Shown in pieces: positions 17,962-27,024 of a stretch of DNA of 64,000 bases. A program made the translations under genes and the position numbers. Numbering within the stretch: position 1 is the stretch's first letter; each line of letters starts with the position of its first letter. The DNA lies in the NCBI GenBank assembly GCA_018646605.1, contig JABGUL010000036.1:1-64000 (forward strand), read 5' to 3'. Below the pieces are notes generated by a model, which worked only from the letters and a program-made list of their open reading frames with translations, had not been told where the DNA came from and ran no database searches. The DNA comes from Flavobacteriaceae bacterium (GTDB lineage Bacteria > Bacteroidota > Bacteroidia > Flavobacteriales > Flavobacteriaceae).

Positions 17962-19010
17962 TATACTCTTGTTAGTTTAAGTGGATATGTCTTTCCTGAA
18001 TTCCATTGGGGGACATAAATATTTTCATCATCATCAATACAGACATCATGGGGATTAAAAAATGTTTTTTGGTCATAGCTTGGCGATTTGAATGCACCAT
18101 TAACATAATTTGGAATACTTCCACCAGGTAATGATACCACTTCATTTTTTTCATTTAGAACGGCGAGCATTCCATCATACGATCCCCAGTCCTTTGTGAC
18201 TATTACCGCAAAATAAAGCATTCCATTTTTTAAGACAGGCCTACATACATAACATCCTGGAAGATGAATCGTTTCAATATGATTTCCGTCTAAAGTAAAT
18301 CGTTTAAAACTATTAGCAGAACGTGAGGTAATCAAAAGTGTGGGCTCTTTTCCTCCGCGAGTATCTAGAGTGATTCCATGGCAACAATCGAAATGATAAT
18401 CTTCCGTCCCTTTCCCACCAAAATGGCGGATGTAGTTTCCTTTTGCATCATATTGAATAATGTAATCTAAACCATAGCCGTCTGCAATATAAATATCTCC
18501 GTTAGGAGCAATAGCTGTTTCTGTAGGTTTAAATTGATCTGCTGTGGTATAGGCTTCCACCTCTTTTGGCATTGAAAATTCCAATAGCTTTTCACCCTTA
18601 AGAGTTGTTTTACAAACTTTATGCGAATCGGGATCAGTGATAAATAAAAATTCTTCTGAACCTTCTTCAACAATGGTTAACCCATGTGCACCAGGATATT
18701 CTGTTCCCCAAGCATCTAATATTTTCCCTGATCTATCATAGATTAAAATATTGTTTTTGGGATGAGTAGTCGTCATCAAAATTCTTTTATTCTTGTCCAT
18801 TACCATTTCATGACAATCATTCACAGGGAATTGTGAAGGATCTTGTATTCCCCATTTTTTATCAACTCGATAGGTATAATCACCATGTCCTACTATTGGG
18901 TTTTCTTCAATTGCAGGATTGGTAATTGCAAAAATATTTTCAAAAGGGGTTAGGGTTATTCCAGCAGCAACTCCTGCTTTTTTGATAAAATTTCTTCTGC
19001 TTTTTTTCAT
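17961..19010 (-). CDS. Tat-exported NHL/six-bladed propeller protein
   Basis: A 349-residue protein with a Tat signal (SRRNFIKKAG, then a hydrophobic run to about 28). The body has repeats typical of NHL or six-bladed beta-propellers, for example DNHKVCKTTLKGEKLLEF-like and YIIQYDAKGNYIRHFGGKG, with His-rich segments HGLTIV, CCHGITLD and NPHDVCID at the same place in successive blades. Similar proteins are related to peptidyl-glycine amidating lyases, but catalysis cannot be claimed here. It lies between the DUF1501 gene and the membrane cytochrome and overlaps the latter by 1 nt. Confidence 0.72.
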   Translation of the reverse strand: MKKSRRNFIKKAGVAAGITLTPFENIFAITNPAIEENPIVGHGDYTYRVDKKWGIQDPSQFPVNDCHEMVMDKNKRILMTTTHPKNNILIYDRSGKILDAWGTEYPGAHGLTIVEEGSEEFLFITDPDSHKVCKTTLKGEKLLEFSMPKEVEAYTTADQFKPTETAIAPNGDIYIADGYGLDYIIQYDAKGNYIRHFGGKGTEDYHFDCCHGITLDTRGGKEPTLLITSRSANSFKRFTLDGNHIETIHLPGCYVCRPVLKNGMLYFAVIVTKDWGSYDGMLAVLNEKNEVVSLPGGSIPNYVNGAFKSPSYDQKTFFNPHDVCIDDDENIYVPQWNSGKTYPLKLTRV

Positions 19011-19069
19011 GGGATTATACGTTTAGTTTTTATAGTCTTTTGTTATTTTTTCGGTATCTATATAAATAG

Positions 19070-20527
19070 CTATGCTAAGATGTCTTTTACTACTTTGCCG
19101 TGAACATCGGTAAGACGAAACCTTCGACCTTGAAATTTAAAAGTAAATTTCTCATGATCAATTCCCATAAGGTGCATTAATGTGGCTTGAAAGTCGTGAA
19201 CATGAACAGGGTTTTCAATTATATTATATCCAAATTCATCTGTAACTCCATAAGTAATTCCTTTTTTGATTCCGGCACCCGCCATAAAAATGGTAAAACA
19301 ACCAGGGTGGTGGTCTCTGGCATAATTGGTCTCGGTCAACTGACCTTGAGAGTAGTTGGTCCTTCCAAATTCACCCCCCCAGATAACTAAGGTATCTTCT
19401 AACAAGCCTCTTTGCTTGAGATCTTTAATTAAAGCAGCTGTAGGCTGGTCTGTTTCTTTACATTGGGTTTTGATTAGTTTGGGTAAATCCCCATGGTGAT
19501 CCCATCCTTGATGATATAATTGTACAAACTTTACATCTTTCTCTATTAGGCGTCTTGCTAATAGGCAATTGGCAGCAAAAGTTCCTGGAGTTCTACTGTC
19601 CTCACCATACATTTCATAGATGGATTCGGGTTCTTTGGATAAATCCATCACCTCTGGCACTGAAGTTTGCATTCTAAAGGCCATTTCATATTGGCTTATA
19701 CGAGACAATATTTCAGGATCACCTATATCGGCATGTTTGTCTTTTTGCATTTTAGACAAATAATCGAGTTGTTCTTCTCTCAATTGTTTGGTTACACCCG
19801 GAGGATTGTCAAGATAGAGAACAGGATTTTTTCCTGAACGAAACTGTACCCCTTGATGCTGAGAAGGAAGAAAGCCATTTCCCCACGAACGGGAATACAG
19901 CGGCTGACCATACTTATCCTTCGTAATTAAAACGACAAAACCAGGGAGGTTTTTGTTATCACTACCAAGGCCATAACTCAACCAGGAACCCATCGAAGGT
20001 CTTCCTGGGAGTTGAGAGCCTGTTTGGATTAAACTCACAGCAGGGTCATGATTAATAGCGTCAGTATGCATTGATTTGATGAAGCATAATTCATCTGAAA
20101 TTTTACTAACATGAGGCATTAGATCGCTGACCCAAGCACCACTGTTTCCATGTTGATTAAAGTTAAAAAGGCTTCCTGCTAGTGGAAATGAATTTTGTCC
20201 TGCAGTCATACCCGTTAGGCGTTGCTCCCCAAAAACACTCGGTGGAAGTTCTTGCCCTTGCATTTTGTTTAGCGTGGGTTTATAATCAAATAAATCGAGT
20301 TGTGAAGGGGCTCCACTTTGAAAAAGATATATTACACGCTTCACCTTGGGAACATGGTGAGGCAATCTCAGGTCTAATGCATTGGAATTACGTATCCTAT
20401 CTGAGGCATACAAGTTTTCGGAATTTAGCATGCTAGCCAAACTCAAACCGCCTAATCCCAAAGTAGTTTTGGTTAAAAAATCTCTTCTGGAATAGTCAGA
20501 ATTGTCGTGGTCGTGATTGCAATTCAT
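19070..20527 (-). CDS. Tat-exported DUF1501 protein
   Basis: A 485-residue DUF1501 protein with a Tat signal (YSRRDFLTKTTLGLGG). DUF1501 belongs to the alkaline phosphatase/sulfatase-like superfamily. Diagnostic stretches are VIYLFQSGAPSQLDLFDYKP, SMHTDAINHDP, VIWGGEFGRTNYSQG and DHHPGCFTIFMAG. Its close pairing with a DUF1549/DUF1553 cytochrome (3 nt apart) is a frequent arrangement in Planctomycetes, Verrucomicrobia and Bacteroidota. The biochemical role is not known; many such pairs occur with sulfatases in polysaccharide-degrading organisms. Confidence 0.85.
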   Translation of the reverse strand: MNCNHDHDNSDYSRRDFLTKTTLGLGGLSLASMLNSENLYASDRIRNSNALDLRLPHHVPKVKRVIYLFQSGAPSQLDLFDYKPTLNKMQGQELPPSVFGEQRLTGMTAGQNSFPLAGSLFNFNQHGNSGAWVSDLMPHVSKISDELCFIKSMHTDAINHDPAVSLIQTGSQLPGRPSMGSWLSYGLGSDNKNLPGFVVLITKDKYGQPLYSRSWGNGFLPSQHQGVQFRSGKNPVLYLDNPPGVTKQLREEQLDYLSKMQKDKHADIGDPEILSRISQYEMAFRMQTSVPEVMDLSKEPESIYEMYGEDSRTPGTFAANCLLARRLIEKDVKFVQLYHQGWDHHGDLPKLIKTQCKETDQPTAALIKDLKQRGLLEDTLVIWGGEFGRTNYSQGQLTETNYARDHHPGCFTIFMAGAGIKKGITYGVTDEFGYNIIENPVHVHDFQATLMHLMGIDHEKFTFKFQGRRFRLTDVHGKVVKDILA

Positions 20528-20530
20528 GGA

Positions 20531-23500
20531 TTAATACTTATAATAGGATTCGTTTAAATTTAATAATGTGTTTGCGACTATTGTCATAGCAGCAACTTTA
20601 TCTGCTCGAGCCAACCCGTTATATTTTGACTTTCCAACGTTCAAAACTTTATAGGCTTCAGCTCTATTTTTTCTATAGAATCCTAATTGATTTTGATACA
20701 GTTCGTTCAATAAGATTACTTCACTTTCTTTTGGAAATCTTGAAGTTGCCAACCTAAATCCGTGTTTAATTTGGTCTTTGATATCTCCTTTAGACTCCGA
20801 AAAAATACGTTCTGCAAAAACACGAGAGGCTTCAAAAAACTGAACATCATTTAGTAATATTAATGATTGTAAGGGAGAAGAAGTATTCTCTCTTTTTATA
20901 GTACATATTTCCCTTGCTGTAGCATCAAAAGTAACCAGTGAAGGCGGAGGTGACCCTCTTTTGATGAAAGTATAAATCCCTCTTCGGTAGAGGTCTTCAC
21001 CTTCGGATTCTTCGTATTCTAATAGGCGAATTGAAAAGGTATTTTTTTCTTTCCACAACCCTTTAGGCTGGTACGGTTTTACACTAGGACCACCTATTTT
21101 TTCTGACAATAACCCGCTCACAGCTAGGGCATTATTTCGGATCATTTCTGCGGGTAAGCGACGGGTATTTCCTCTGGCTAGTAAAATGTTGTTGGGATCA
21201 ATATTATTTTTTTTATCATCAAAAAGGGCTTTTTGCTTGTAGGTTTCAGAAAGGACTAACTGTTTGACAAGTCTTCTTATATCCCAATTATTTTCCATGA
21301 AATCAACGGCAAGCCAGTCCAGTAATTCGGGATGGGAAGGGAGCGCACCTTGAACCCCAAAATCCGTAGGCGTTGAAACGAGTCCGTTTCCAAAAAGCAT
21401 TTGCCAGTACCTATTTACAGCAACCCGTGCTGTCAATGGATTGTTTTTTTGAAAGAGCCATTGCGCTAATCCAAGTCTATTTTTAGGAAGGTCTGGGTCC
21501 ATAGCGGGAAGAACTTCAGGAGTCAGAGATGCTACTTTTAAGCTAGGCTCGTTGTAGTTTCCTCGGCTATACAGATAGGTAGTTCTTGCTTGGTCCAATT
21601 CTTCCATCACCATGACTTCTAAAACGGGCTCTATTTCTTCTCTCCAGGCGTTTAGATTTTCTTTAAGATTTTTTTGAACAGCGCTATATTTGGGATGATT
21701 TTGGATCCAATGGTTTTTTGCTAAGGTTTCATCTACAGGAGTTGTTTTCCCTGAATATTGATCAAATAGCATTTTTACTTCTAGATTTGAAATAGACTTA
21801 TTAAAGATTTTCAAATCGTCCATTTTCCCCATAAATAAGCCATTATCACCTGTGGAACCTTCGTATGTTTTACCAATTAAAACGGGACGTTCTTCAATAT
21901 TTATCCCACTTGCAGAGACAGGTTTTATGGATTTTGATAAATTATTTAGGCGTGTTTCAAACTCAAATTTTTCGCCATTTTTAAAAAGATTAATCCCTCC
22001 TGCTTTACCGGTTCCGTCATAGGAAAAGGCGATATGGGACCACTCATTTACTTGGATGCTGTCTTTGGAACGCACATGAATCATGTTTCCTGGGGACATA
22101 TTTATTAACCTGAGGTTGAGGTGGTTTTGGTCGTCTAAATAGAAATCCCAACCACGCCACCAATTGTTTTTCCCCCCTGTGGTTCCTAAAATAAATTGTC
22201 TTGATTTCTCTTTTCTTTGGTTTGTCTGCGTCCAAATTGCAGCCGAAAAGGAATCGGTCCATTCAAAGTTTGGAATTTCTTTATTGATTGAGAGCCGGTC
22301 ATAATCACTTTTGAATTCAAGCGCTTCTCCTTTTACACCTTTTACAACCTTAGGAGCTTTACTTGATTTTACGTTTCTATTATTATCTGCTATAAAATAG
22401 TCTGAGCGAACTTGGGATAGTTTGTCAAAAGGATAATATCCTATTTGATGTTTGTTTAAATCAGATTCTTTTGGGAGTTTGTCTATATATTGGTATACCT
22501 CTGCAAGCTCTTTTTGTGTAAGCTGCATTTTGGTTTCAGTTTCTTTAATAAGGACTTGGAGTTTCTCTAATTGTTCTTCTTGATTTTCCGAGGGGAGATA
22601 AAGCAAGGGGCCAAAATCACCATCGTCTCCGGTCATTCCCAACTCTCTTACGTTATTAAAAAATCCACTAAGTTGATAATAATCTTTTTGTGAGATGGGA
22701 TCAAATTTATGGTCATGACATTTCGCGCAAGCAACAGTAAGCCCTAAAAAGGCAGTACTGAAAGTTTCGGTTCGATCAAAAACATAATTCAGGCGCCATT
22801 CCTCATCGATGACACCTCCCTCTGCTGTCATTGGAGAGTTTCGGTTGAACGCTGTTGCCAATTTTTGCTCTCGTGTGGCATTTGGAAGTAAGTCACCAGC
22901 AAGTTGCCAGGTTACAAATTGGTCGTAGGGCATTTTTTTGGTAAATGCATCGATCACCCAATCTCTCCAAGGCCACATGGTTCTGAGTCCATCTGCATGC
23001 AGGCCATGCGAATCGGCATAGCGTGACACATCTAGCCAGTCTAGCGTAAGTCGTTCTGCAAAGGAATTACTCTCTATTAGTTGGTCTACAAGGCGTTCAT
23101 AACTCCCAGACAAGGTGTCTTTCAAAAAGGAATCTATTTGATTTAATGATGGCGGCAAACCGGTAAGATCAAAACTAAGTCTTCTTATCAAGGTTTCTTT
23201 ATCTGCTTGAGGCTCAAATTCTAATTCGTTTTCAAGGAGTTTATCGTAAATAAACTGATCTATTTCTAGGGGATATTTCTCTTTAGCAACAGGACTTGCT
23301 TCGGCTTTTTTTGGAGGATTAAAAGACCAATGTTCTTTCCACTCAGCGCCTTGTTCAATCCATTTTAAAAGGAAAGCCTTCTCTCGAGCGGATAATTTGA
23401 GGTTTGATTCAGGCGGTGGCATTTGGGTTTCAGGGTCTGTGCTTATTATTCGATGAGCACTTTCACTTCCATAAAGATTTGATTTTGAAAAGGCCTTTTT

Positions 23501-23785
23501 TCCGCTTTCTAATTTTGCAAAAGCAATGGTTTCTATATCCAATCGAAGACCTGCTTTTCGGGTATTCTCATCTGGGCCATGGCATTTAAAACAGCGATCT
23601 GAAAGAATAGGTTTTATATGATAATTAAAATCTACAACCTCAGGGAGGCTTTCCATTTCTTGAGTTATTTCATCTGGGATTACGAAAGTACATTTTGTGA
23701 AGAGGAATCCAAGAAGTATTATAATACCAATAAGTAGTTTGGATTTATTTAAAAACCAAGTTTCTTTAGATAGTAGCAACATCAA
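20531..23785 (-). CDS. Planctomycete-type cytochrome c protein (PSCyt1/DUF1549/LamG/DUF1553)
   Basis: A 1084-residue lipoprotein (signal ending LFTKC). Order of parts: cytochrome c PSCyt1 domain with heme site CFKCH near 68 and a QMPP Met segment; DUF1549 (about 165-380) with DWLDVSRYADSHG and a second heme site CAKCH; a concanavalin-like LamG region (about 470-670) with WSHIAFSYDGTG; and DUF1553 to the end with FGNGLVSTPTDFG and VNRYWQMLFG. It is the first gene of a four-gene operon continuing through DUF1501, the propeller and the membrane cytochrome. The LamG insert suggests binding to a carbohydrate. The complex probably couples an exported oxidation to electron transfer; the substrate is unknown. 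Confidence 0.85.
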   Translation of the reverse strand: MMLLLSKETWFLNKSKLLIGIIILLGFLFTKCTFVIPDEITQEMESLPEVVDFNYHIKPILSDRCFKCHGPDENTRKAGLRLDIETIAFAKLESGKKAFSKSNLYGSESAHRIISTDPETQMPPPESNLKLSAREKAFLLKWIEQGAEWKEHWSFNPPKKAEASPVAKEKYPLEIDQFIYDKLLENELEFEPQADKETLIRRLSFDLTGLPPSLNQIDSFLKDTLSGSYERLVDQLIESNSFAERLTLDWLDVSRYADSHGLHADGLRTMWPWRDWVIDAFTKKMPYDQFVTWQLAGDLLPNATREQKLATAFNRNSPMTAEGGVIDEEWRLNYVFDRTETFSTAFLGLTVACAKCHDHKFDPISQKDYYQLSGFFNNVRELGMTGDDGDFGPLLYLPSENQEEQLEKLQVLIKETETKMQLTQKELAEVYQYIDKLPKESDLNKHQIGYYPFDKLSQVRSDYFIADNNRNVKSSKAPKVVKGVKGEALEFKSDYDRLSINKEIPNFEWTDSFSAAIWTQTNQRKEKSRQFILGTTGGKNNWWRGWDFYLDDQNHLNLRLINMSPGNMIHVRSKDSIQVNEWSHIAFSYDGTGKAGGINLFKNGEKFEFETRLNNLSKSIKPVSASGINIEERPVLIGKTYEGSTGDNGLFMGKMDDLKIFNKSISNLEVKMLFDQYSGKTTPVDETLAKNHWIQNHPKYSAVQKNLKENLNAWREEIEPVLEVMVMEELDQARTTYLYSRGNYNEPSLKVASLTPEVLPAMDPDLPKNRLGLAQWLFQKNNPLTARVAVNRYWQMLFGNGLVSTPTDFGVQGALPSHPELLDWLAVDFMENNWDIRRLVKQLVLSETYKQKALFDDKKNNIDPNNILLARGNTRRLPAEMIRNNALAVSGLLSEKIGGPSVKPYQPKGLWKEKNTFSIRLLEYEESEGEDLYRRGIYTFIKRGSPPPSLVTFDATAREICTIKRENTSSPLQSLILLNDVQFFEASRVFAERIFSESKGDIKDQIKHGFRLATSRFPKESEVILLNELYQNQLGFYRKNRAEAYKVLNVGKSKYNGLARADKVAAMTIVANTLLNLNESYYKY

Positions 23786-23877
23786 GATTAGATTAAATTA
23801 TATCTCTAATATAAAGAATATTTAAGAGATAATGATTTTGAGCTATTTGTGTTTTTTTAAAATCCGAAAAAGGAGGC

Positions 23878-24828
23878 TTACAGTTTGAATTTTTGACCCT
23901 TTCTAGCAATGTTGAACCCTTCCTCAATTACCCATTTGGTTTCTTCGCTTTCAGGATTTAGCATGGGGTTGGTATGGTTCATGTGAATGAAGTATACTTT
24001 ATTTTTTAATTCTTTTGAAGCGGAAGATAAATAAGCAATTGTTTCTTTCACTAGGGGGTGAGGAATTTCTGATATCGGGCGATAGTTTATTTCTTTAGCG
24101 TCAAAAAAAGTAGCATCGATAAAGGCATAATCTACTTTTTCAAGCAACTCGATTAAACTAAACTCCCACTTTGACCACTTGTCGATATCTGGGATAAAAA
24201 GCACTTTTTTGTTTGGCCCTTGAATTCGATACCCAACAGTTTCAGAAAACTCATCTCTGTGGGGTACTAAAAGTGGTGTAACAGTAATTTCAGGGCTAGG
24301 TGTTGCTACTTTATTTTTATCTAAGGGGATGAGTTCAATGTTTTTTAGGGAAACGAGCTGACTCCAAGGGCCATTTTTACTCAAAAAAGCACTCATTTTT
24401 GGCATTACATAGACGGGTATATTTTTGGCCCCCAGCGCTTCTCGCCCAAGTTGCATAAGTCCAGAATAGTGTCCCATATGGGCATGTGTTAAAAAAATAG
24501 ACACAGACGTTTTGTTAAGTTCCTTCCATTGAGAGATAATGTCAGGTGTGGCTTCAAAGAGAAGGCTTGAATTCGTTTTAGGGATAAGTATAGCAAGTGC
24601 AGTAACATTCCTTTTTTCCTTTTGCTCATGGGAAAGGGTGTTACAGCAAGATTTCTCACAAGCAAGATGGGGAGATCCGCCGTCTTGAACAGTTCCTAAT
24701 ACGGTAAGGAAGGGCTCTGTTTGATTTAGTTGAGAACATAACATGGAGGGAATAAGAAAAACGCCTATTCCAAAACGAAACAGGTTCTTGGTTAAATACC
24801 GAATAAATTTCTTTTTACTCCAATGCAT
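23878..24828 (-). CDS. Exported metallo-beta-lactamase-fold protein, PqqB-like
   Basis: A 316-residue protein with a signal peptide (FRFGIGVFLIPSMLCS). It has an MBL fold like PqqB: VLGTVQDGGSPHLACEK, LLFEATPD, FLTHAHMGHYSGL, KVLFIPDIDKWSKW, DATFF, YFIHMNHTNP. The metal motif reads HAHMGH, with Gly at the Asp of the usual HxHxDH, so the second metal site may be lost or altered. No other pqq genes are nearby, so PQQ synthesis is not implied. Its start overlaps the end of the upstream plug-domain gene by 14 nt, showing they are co-transcribed. Confidence 0.75.
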   Translation of the reverse strand: MHWSKKKFIRYLTKNLFRFGIGVFLIPSMLCSQLNQTEPFLTVLGTVQDGGSPHLACEKSCCNTLSHEQKEKRNVTALAILIPKTNSSLLFEATPDIISQWKELNKTSVSIFLTHAHMGHYSGLMQLGREALGAKNIPVYVMPKMSAFLSKNGPWSQLVSLKNIELIPLDKNKVATPSPEITVTPLLVPHRDEFSETVGYRIQGPNKKVLFIPDIDKWSKWEFSLIELLEKVDYAFIDATFFDAKEINYRPISEIPHPLVKETIAYLSSASKELKNKVYFIHMNHTNPMLNPESEETKWVIEEGFNIARKGQKFKL

Positions 24829-25282
24829 TCAGAGTGATAATTTCTATAACGCCAGCTCTTCCTAGCTGACCCCATTTGTTTGTCTCAGCAAGGGATTCGT
24901 AAATATTTACTTCACGTATATTTTGCAATGAAATCACTTCTGGGGGAGAATAATACTGTTGACCATCAACGATCCAAAGAGGATAGGCTTGCGAATTTGA
25001 AAAGGATTCAGATTGTCTGATAATTACAAGCCCTCTTTGGGTGTCAATTCTTGCAGACCCCAAGTGTTCTCTAATGGCCAATACCAAGTTGGGGGCATTT
25101 TCATTTATTCCCCAAGCATTTAAGCCTCTTTTGGCATAACGGTCTTTTTGTTTTTCAAAGGCCTTCTGTTTTTTGAGTTCTCTCAGCTCTTTTTTGGTAA
25201 GGTCTTTAGCTTCAATTTCAGTTTGTCCGTAGCTGGTTATGCTTAACATTCCTAATAGCAATAATAGAATTAATTTTTTCAT
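24815..25282 (-). CDS. Exported plug-domain-like small protein
   Basis: A 155-residue protein with a signal peptide (LILLLLLGMLSITSYG), then a highly charged Lys/Glu helix (about 22-50). A region resembling the TonB receptor plug follows: NLVLAIREHLGSARIDTQRGLVIIRQ, PLWIVDGQQYYSPPEVISLQNIREVNIYES and a GRAGVIEIIT ending. There is no barrel. Like the gene at 3713-4117 it is a free-standing plug, but secreted and without a lipid Cys. It overlaps the MBL-fold gene and is transcribed from a -7 box that coincides with a palindrome. Confidence 0.68.
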   Translation of the reverse strand: MKKLILLLLLGMLSITSYGQTEIEAKDLTKKELRELKKQKAFEKQKDRYAKRGLNAWGINENAPNLVLAIREHLGSARIDTQRGLVIIRQSESFSNSQAYPLWIVDGQQYYSPPEVISLQNIREVNIYESLAETNKWGQLGRAGVIEIITLNALE

Positions 25283-25344
25283 GATTTTTTTAGGTTATTG
25301 TATTTGTAGTTAGCAATGGTAGTGGGATACGCAAAACAACTATG

Positions 25345-25361
25345 CTACTTTACAAAAGTAG
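25345..25361 (-). promoter_or_regulatory. Palindrome overlapping a -7 box
   Basis: CTACTTT-ACA-AAAGTAG is a perfect 7-3-7 palindrome. On the minus strand it contains TACTTTTG (25360-25353), which fits the -7 consensus for the plug/MBL gene pair. A protein bound here would block that promoter, so it is a candidate operator. Confidence 0.45.
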
Positions 25362-25494
25362 TCGTTATTTGTATAACTCGCTTTGTTAGAGGCAAGAAAA
25401 CAGCTGTTTTTTTAAATGGATTAATAAACATTAACGTAAACACTTTGTTTAGTCAAAGTTTCTTGCTTACTTTTACTTAATTCAAAACATTAAC

Positions 25495-25971
25495 ATGAAA
25501 TTTTTAAACGCCCCTAAAATCACATTTTTTCTGTTCACCCTAGCAACTATTATTAGTTGTGGCAAAGAGGAGGTGCTTCCACCCGACAATTTAATTGGAC
25601 AATGGAATGTTTATTCTATTACTGACACTTCTGGTTCTGTAATTGTTTGGGATGAATTGGTAGCCGACCTTGTAAACTTAATTCCTACCTACAGCTGTAT
25701 GGAATTTACAGCATCTGTTACAGAACAACTTGTAACGACACGTTATGTTTTAGCAGATGAAAATTCTACAGCATGTAAAAGCCCTATTGTTAGTGCTTAT
25801 ACATGGTTAGTGGATACAGATTCAGGAAATTATTACTTTACTCAGGGGAATATAACGAATGAATATTTGATTTCTTTTTCTAACAGCAATAATCGAATGA
25901 CATGGGTTGATCAAACCAATGGGACCATTACCGTTTGGGATCGTGAACAACAAACAACAACAACGGAATAG
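25495..25971 (+). CDS. Lipocalin-like lipoprotein
   Basis: A 158-residue lipoprotein: signal ending ATIISC at Cys22. The mature part starts LIGQWNVYSITDTSGSV and ends with short beta strands (NRMTWVDQTNGTITVWDR), the pattern of the lipocalin-like families common in Bacteroidota. It may bind a small hydrophobic ligand, but no ligand residues can be named. An ACTTTG/CAAAGT inverted repeat (25442-25459) lies 35 nt upstream. The next gene, also a small lipoprotein, follows after 41 nt. Confidence 0.62.
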   Translation: MKFLNAPKITFFLFTLATIISCGKEEVLPPDNLIGQWNVYSITDTSGSVIVWDELVADLVNLIPTYSCMEFTASVTEQLVTTRYVLADENSTACKSPIVSAYTWLVDTDSGNYYFTQGNITNEYLISFSNSNNRMTWVDQTNGTITVWDREQQTTTTE

Positions 25972-26012
25972 TTGTAATAAAGAATTAAAACAGGTTATAT
26001 AATTTAATATTT

Positions 26013-26387
26013 ATGAAAAAAACAGTTACACTCGCATTACTTTTCTTGGTTGCCTCTTGTGGCGTTTTAAAGAAAACGGTGAAAGACCCCTATGTAGGCT
26101 CTTTTAATTTCACCGTTTTTGAGGTTGATAATTATGGTGATATTCCAGTTAAATTAACCATAAATAAAGAAGGTGAAAATTACATCTCTCAGATGGAGTT
26201 GGCCAGCGGTGGAGACACCGGAAATGACATGCAGATAAATAGTACATCGTTCAATGACGGAGTCTTAACAATTGAAGCGACTGCTTCAGGGTTTGATATT
26301 TATTTCGAACTAACAGTAGATGGAGATGATATTTCAGGTGCTATGATGGGGATGTTTGACATTGAAGGAACGCGAATAAAAGAGTAG
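26013..26387 (+). CDS. Small lipoprotein of unknown function
   Basis: A 124-residue lipoprotein with signal MKKTVTLALLFLVASC. The rest is predicted beta-rich and acidic: YVGSFNFTVFEVDNYGDIPVKLTINKE, then a repeat of short strands ending GAMMGMFDIEGTRI. The pattern resembles small beta-barrel proteins that follow lipocalin-like genes, but I recognise no family. It ends 20 nt before a strong terminator and is probably co-transcribed with the gene before it. Confidence 0.6.
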   Translation: MKKTVTLALLFLVASCGVLKKTVKDPYVGSFNFTVFEVDNYGDIPVKLTINKEGENYISQMELASGGDTGNDMQINSTSFNDGVLTIEATASGFDIYFELTVDGDDISGAMMGMFDIEGTRIKE

Positions 26388-26404
26388 TCTTAAAAATTAT
26401 TTTT

Positions 26405-26440
26405 AAAAAAACGCCTTATGATAAATAAGGCGTTTTTTTT
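26405..26440. terminator. Bidirectional intrinsic terminator
   Basis: AAACGCCTTAT (26409-26419) pairs with ATAAGGCGTTT (26425-26435) around a 5-nt loop. T-runs follow on both strands, so it serves both the lipoprotein gene on the left and the Lrp gene on the right. Confidence 0.88.
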
Positions 26441-26466
26441 TGAAAACGTTAGGAATTAGTTCAGTT

Positions 26467-26919
26467 TTAGAGGATAATTTTAGTAGAATATTTTATTTCT
26501 TCTAGCACAATTTGACTTTCAATATCACTAATGTTGTAAATGGATGCAACATCGTTGACCAAGAAATCACGAAAGGTTTTAATGTCTGAGAAGCGAACCT
26601 TGGCAAGAAAATCAAAACTCCCCGAAGTATGATAAAATTCAATGACAGAATCCAAGCGTTTGATTTCTTTTACAAACTCATTTCGTTTGTCAGAATGATG
26701 ATCTTTGATGGTTATATTCATAAAGACAAGGATGCTTTTTCCAACCAAATTTGCATCCAATAAAGCCACATATTGCTTTATTATACCAGACTTCTGGAGT
26801 TTTTTAATCCGTTCATAGATAGGGGTGGTCGTTAGGGACAGTTTTTGTGCCATTTCCTTTGCTGTAATCATGGCGTTTACTTGGAGGATTTCAAGGATTT
26901 TCTTATCAGTAGCATCCAT
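26467..26919 (-). CDS. Lrp/AsnC-family transcriptional regulator
   Basis: A 150-residue Lrp/AsnC regulator: winged helix-turn-helix at 1-60 (KKILEILQVNAMITAKEMAQKLSLTTTPIYERIKKL), then the RAM effector domain (about 65-145). Such proteins sense amino acids. It is divergent from the arginine decarboxylase operon across 105 bp, so control of that operon and of itself is a reasonable inference. Its ligand cannot be read from the sequence. Confidence 0.88.
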   Translation of the reverse strand: MDATDKKILEILQVNAMITAKEMAQKLSLTTTPIYERIKKLQKSGIIKQYVALLDANLVGKSILVFMNITIKDHHSDKRNEFVKEIKRLDSVIEFYHTSGSFDFLAKVRFSDIKTFRDFLVNDVASIYNISDIESQIVLEEIKYSTKIIL

Positions 26920-27024
26920 ATTCAGTGTTTATTTTTATTATTTAATAAATTTTTAGCTAAAATTACTTAATTATACCATTAAACAAATATTTATAACTAC
27001 AATATTTGATATTTGCAGCTTAAA

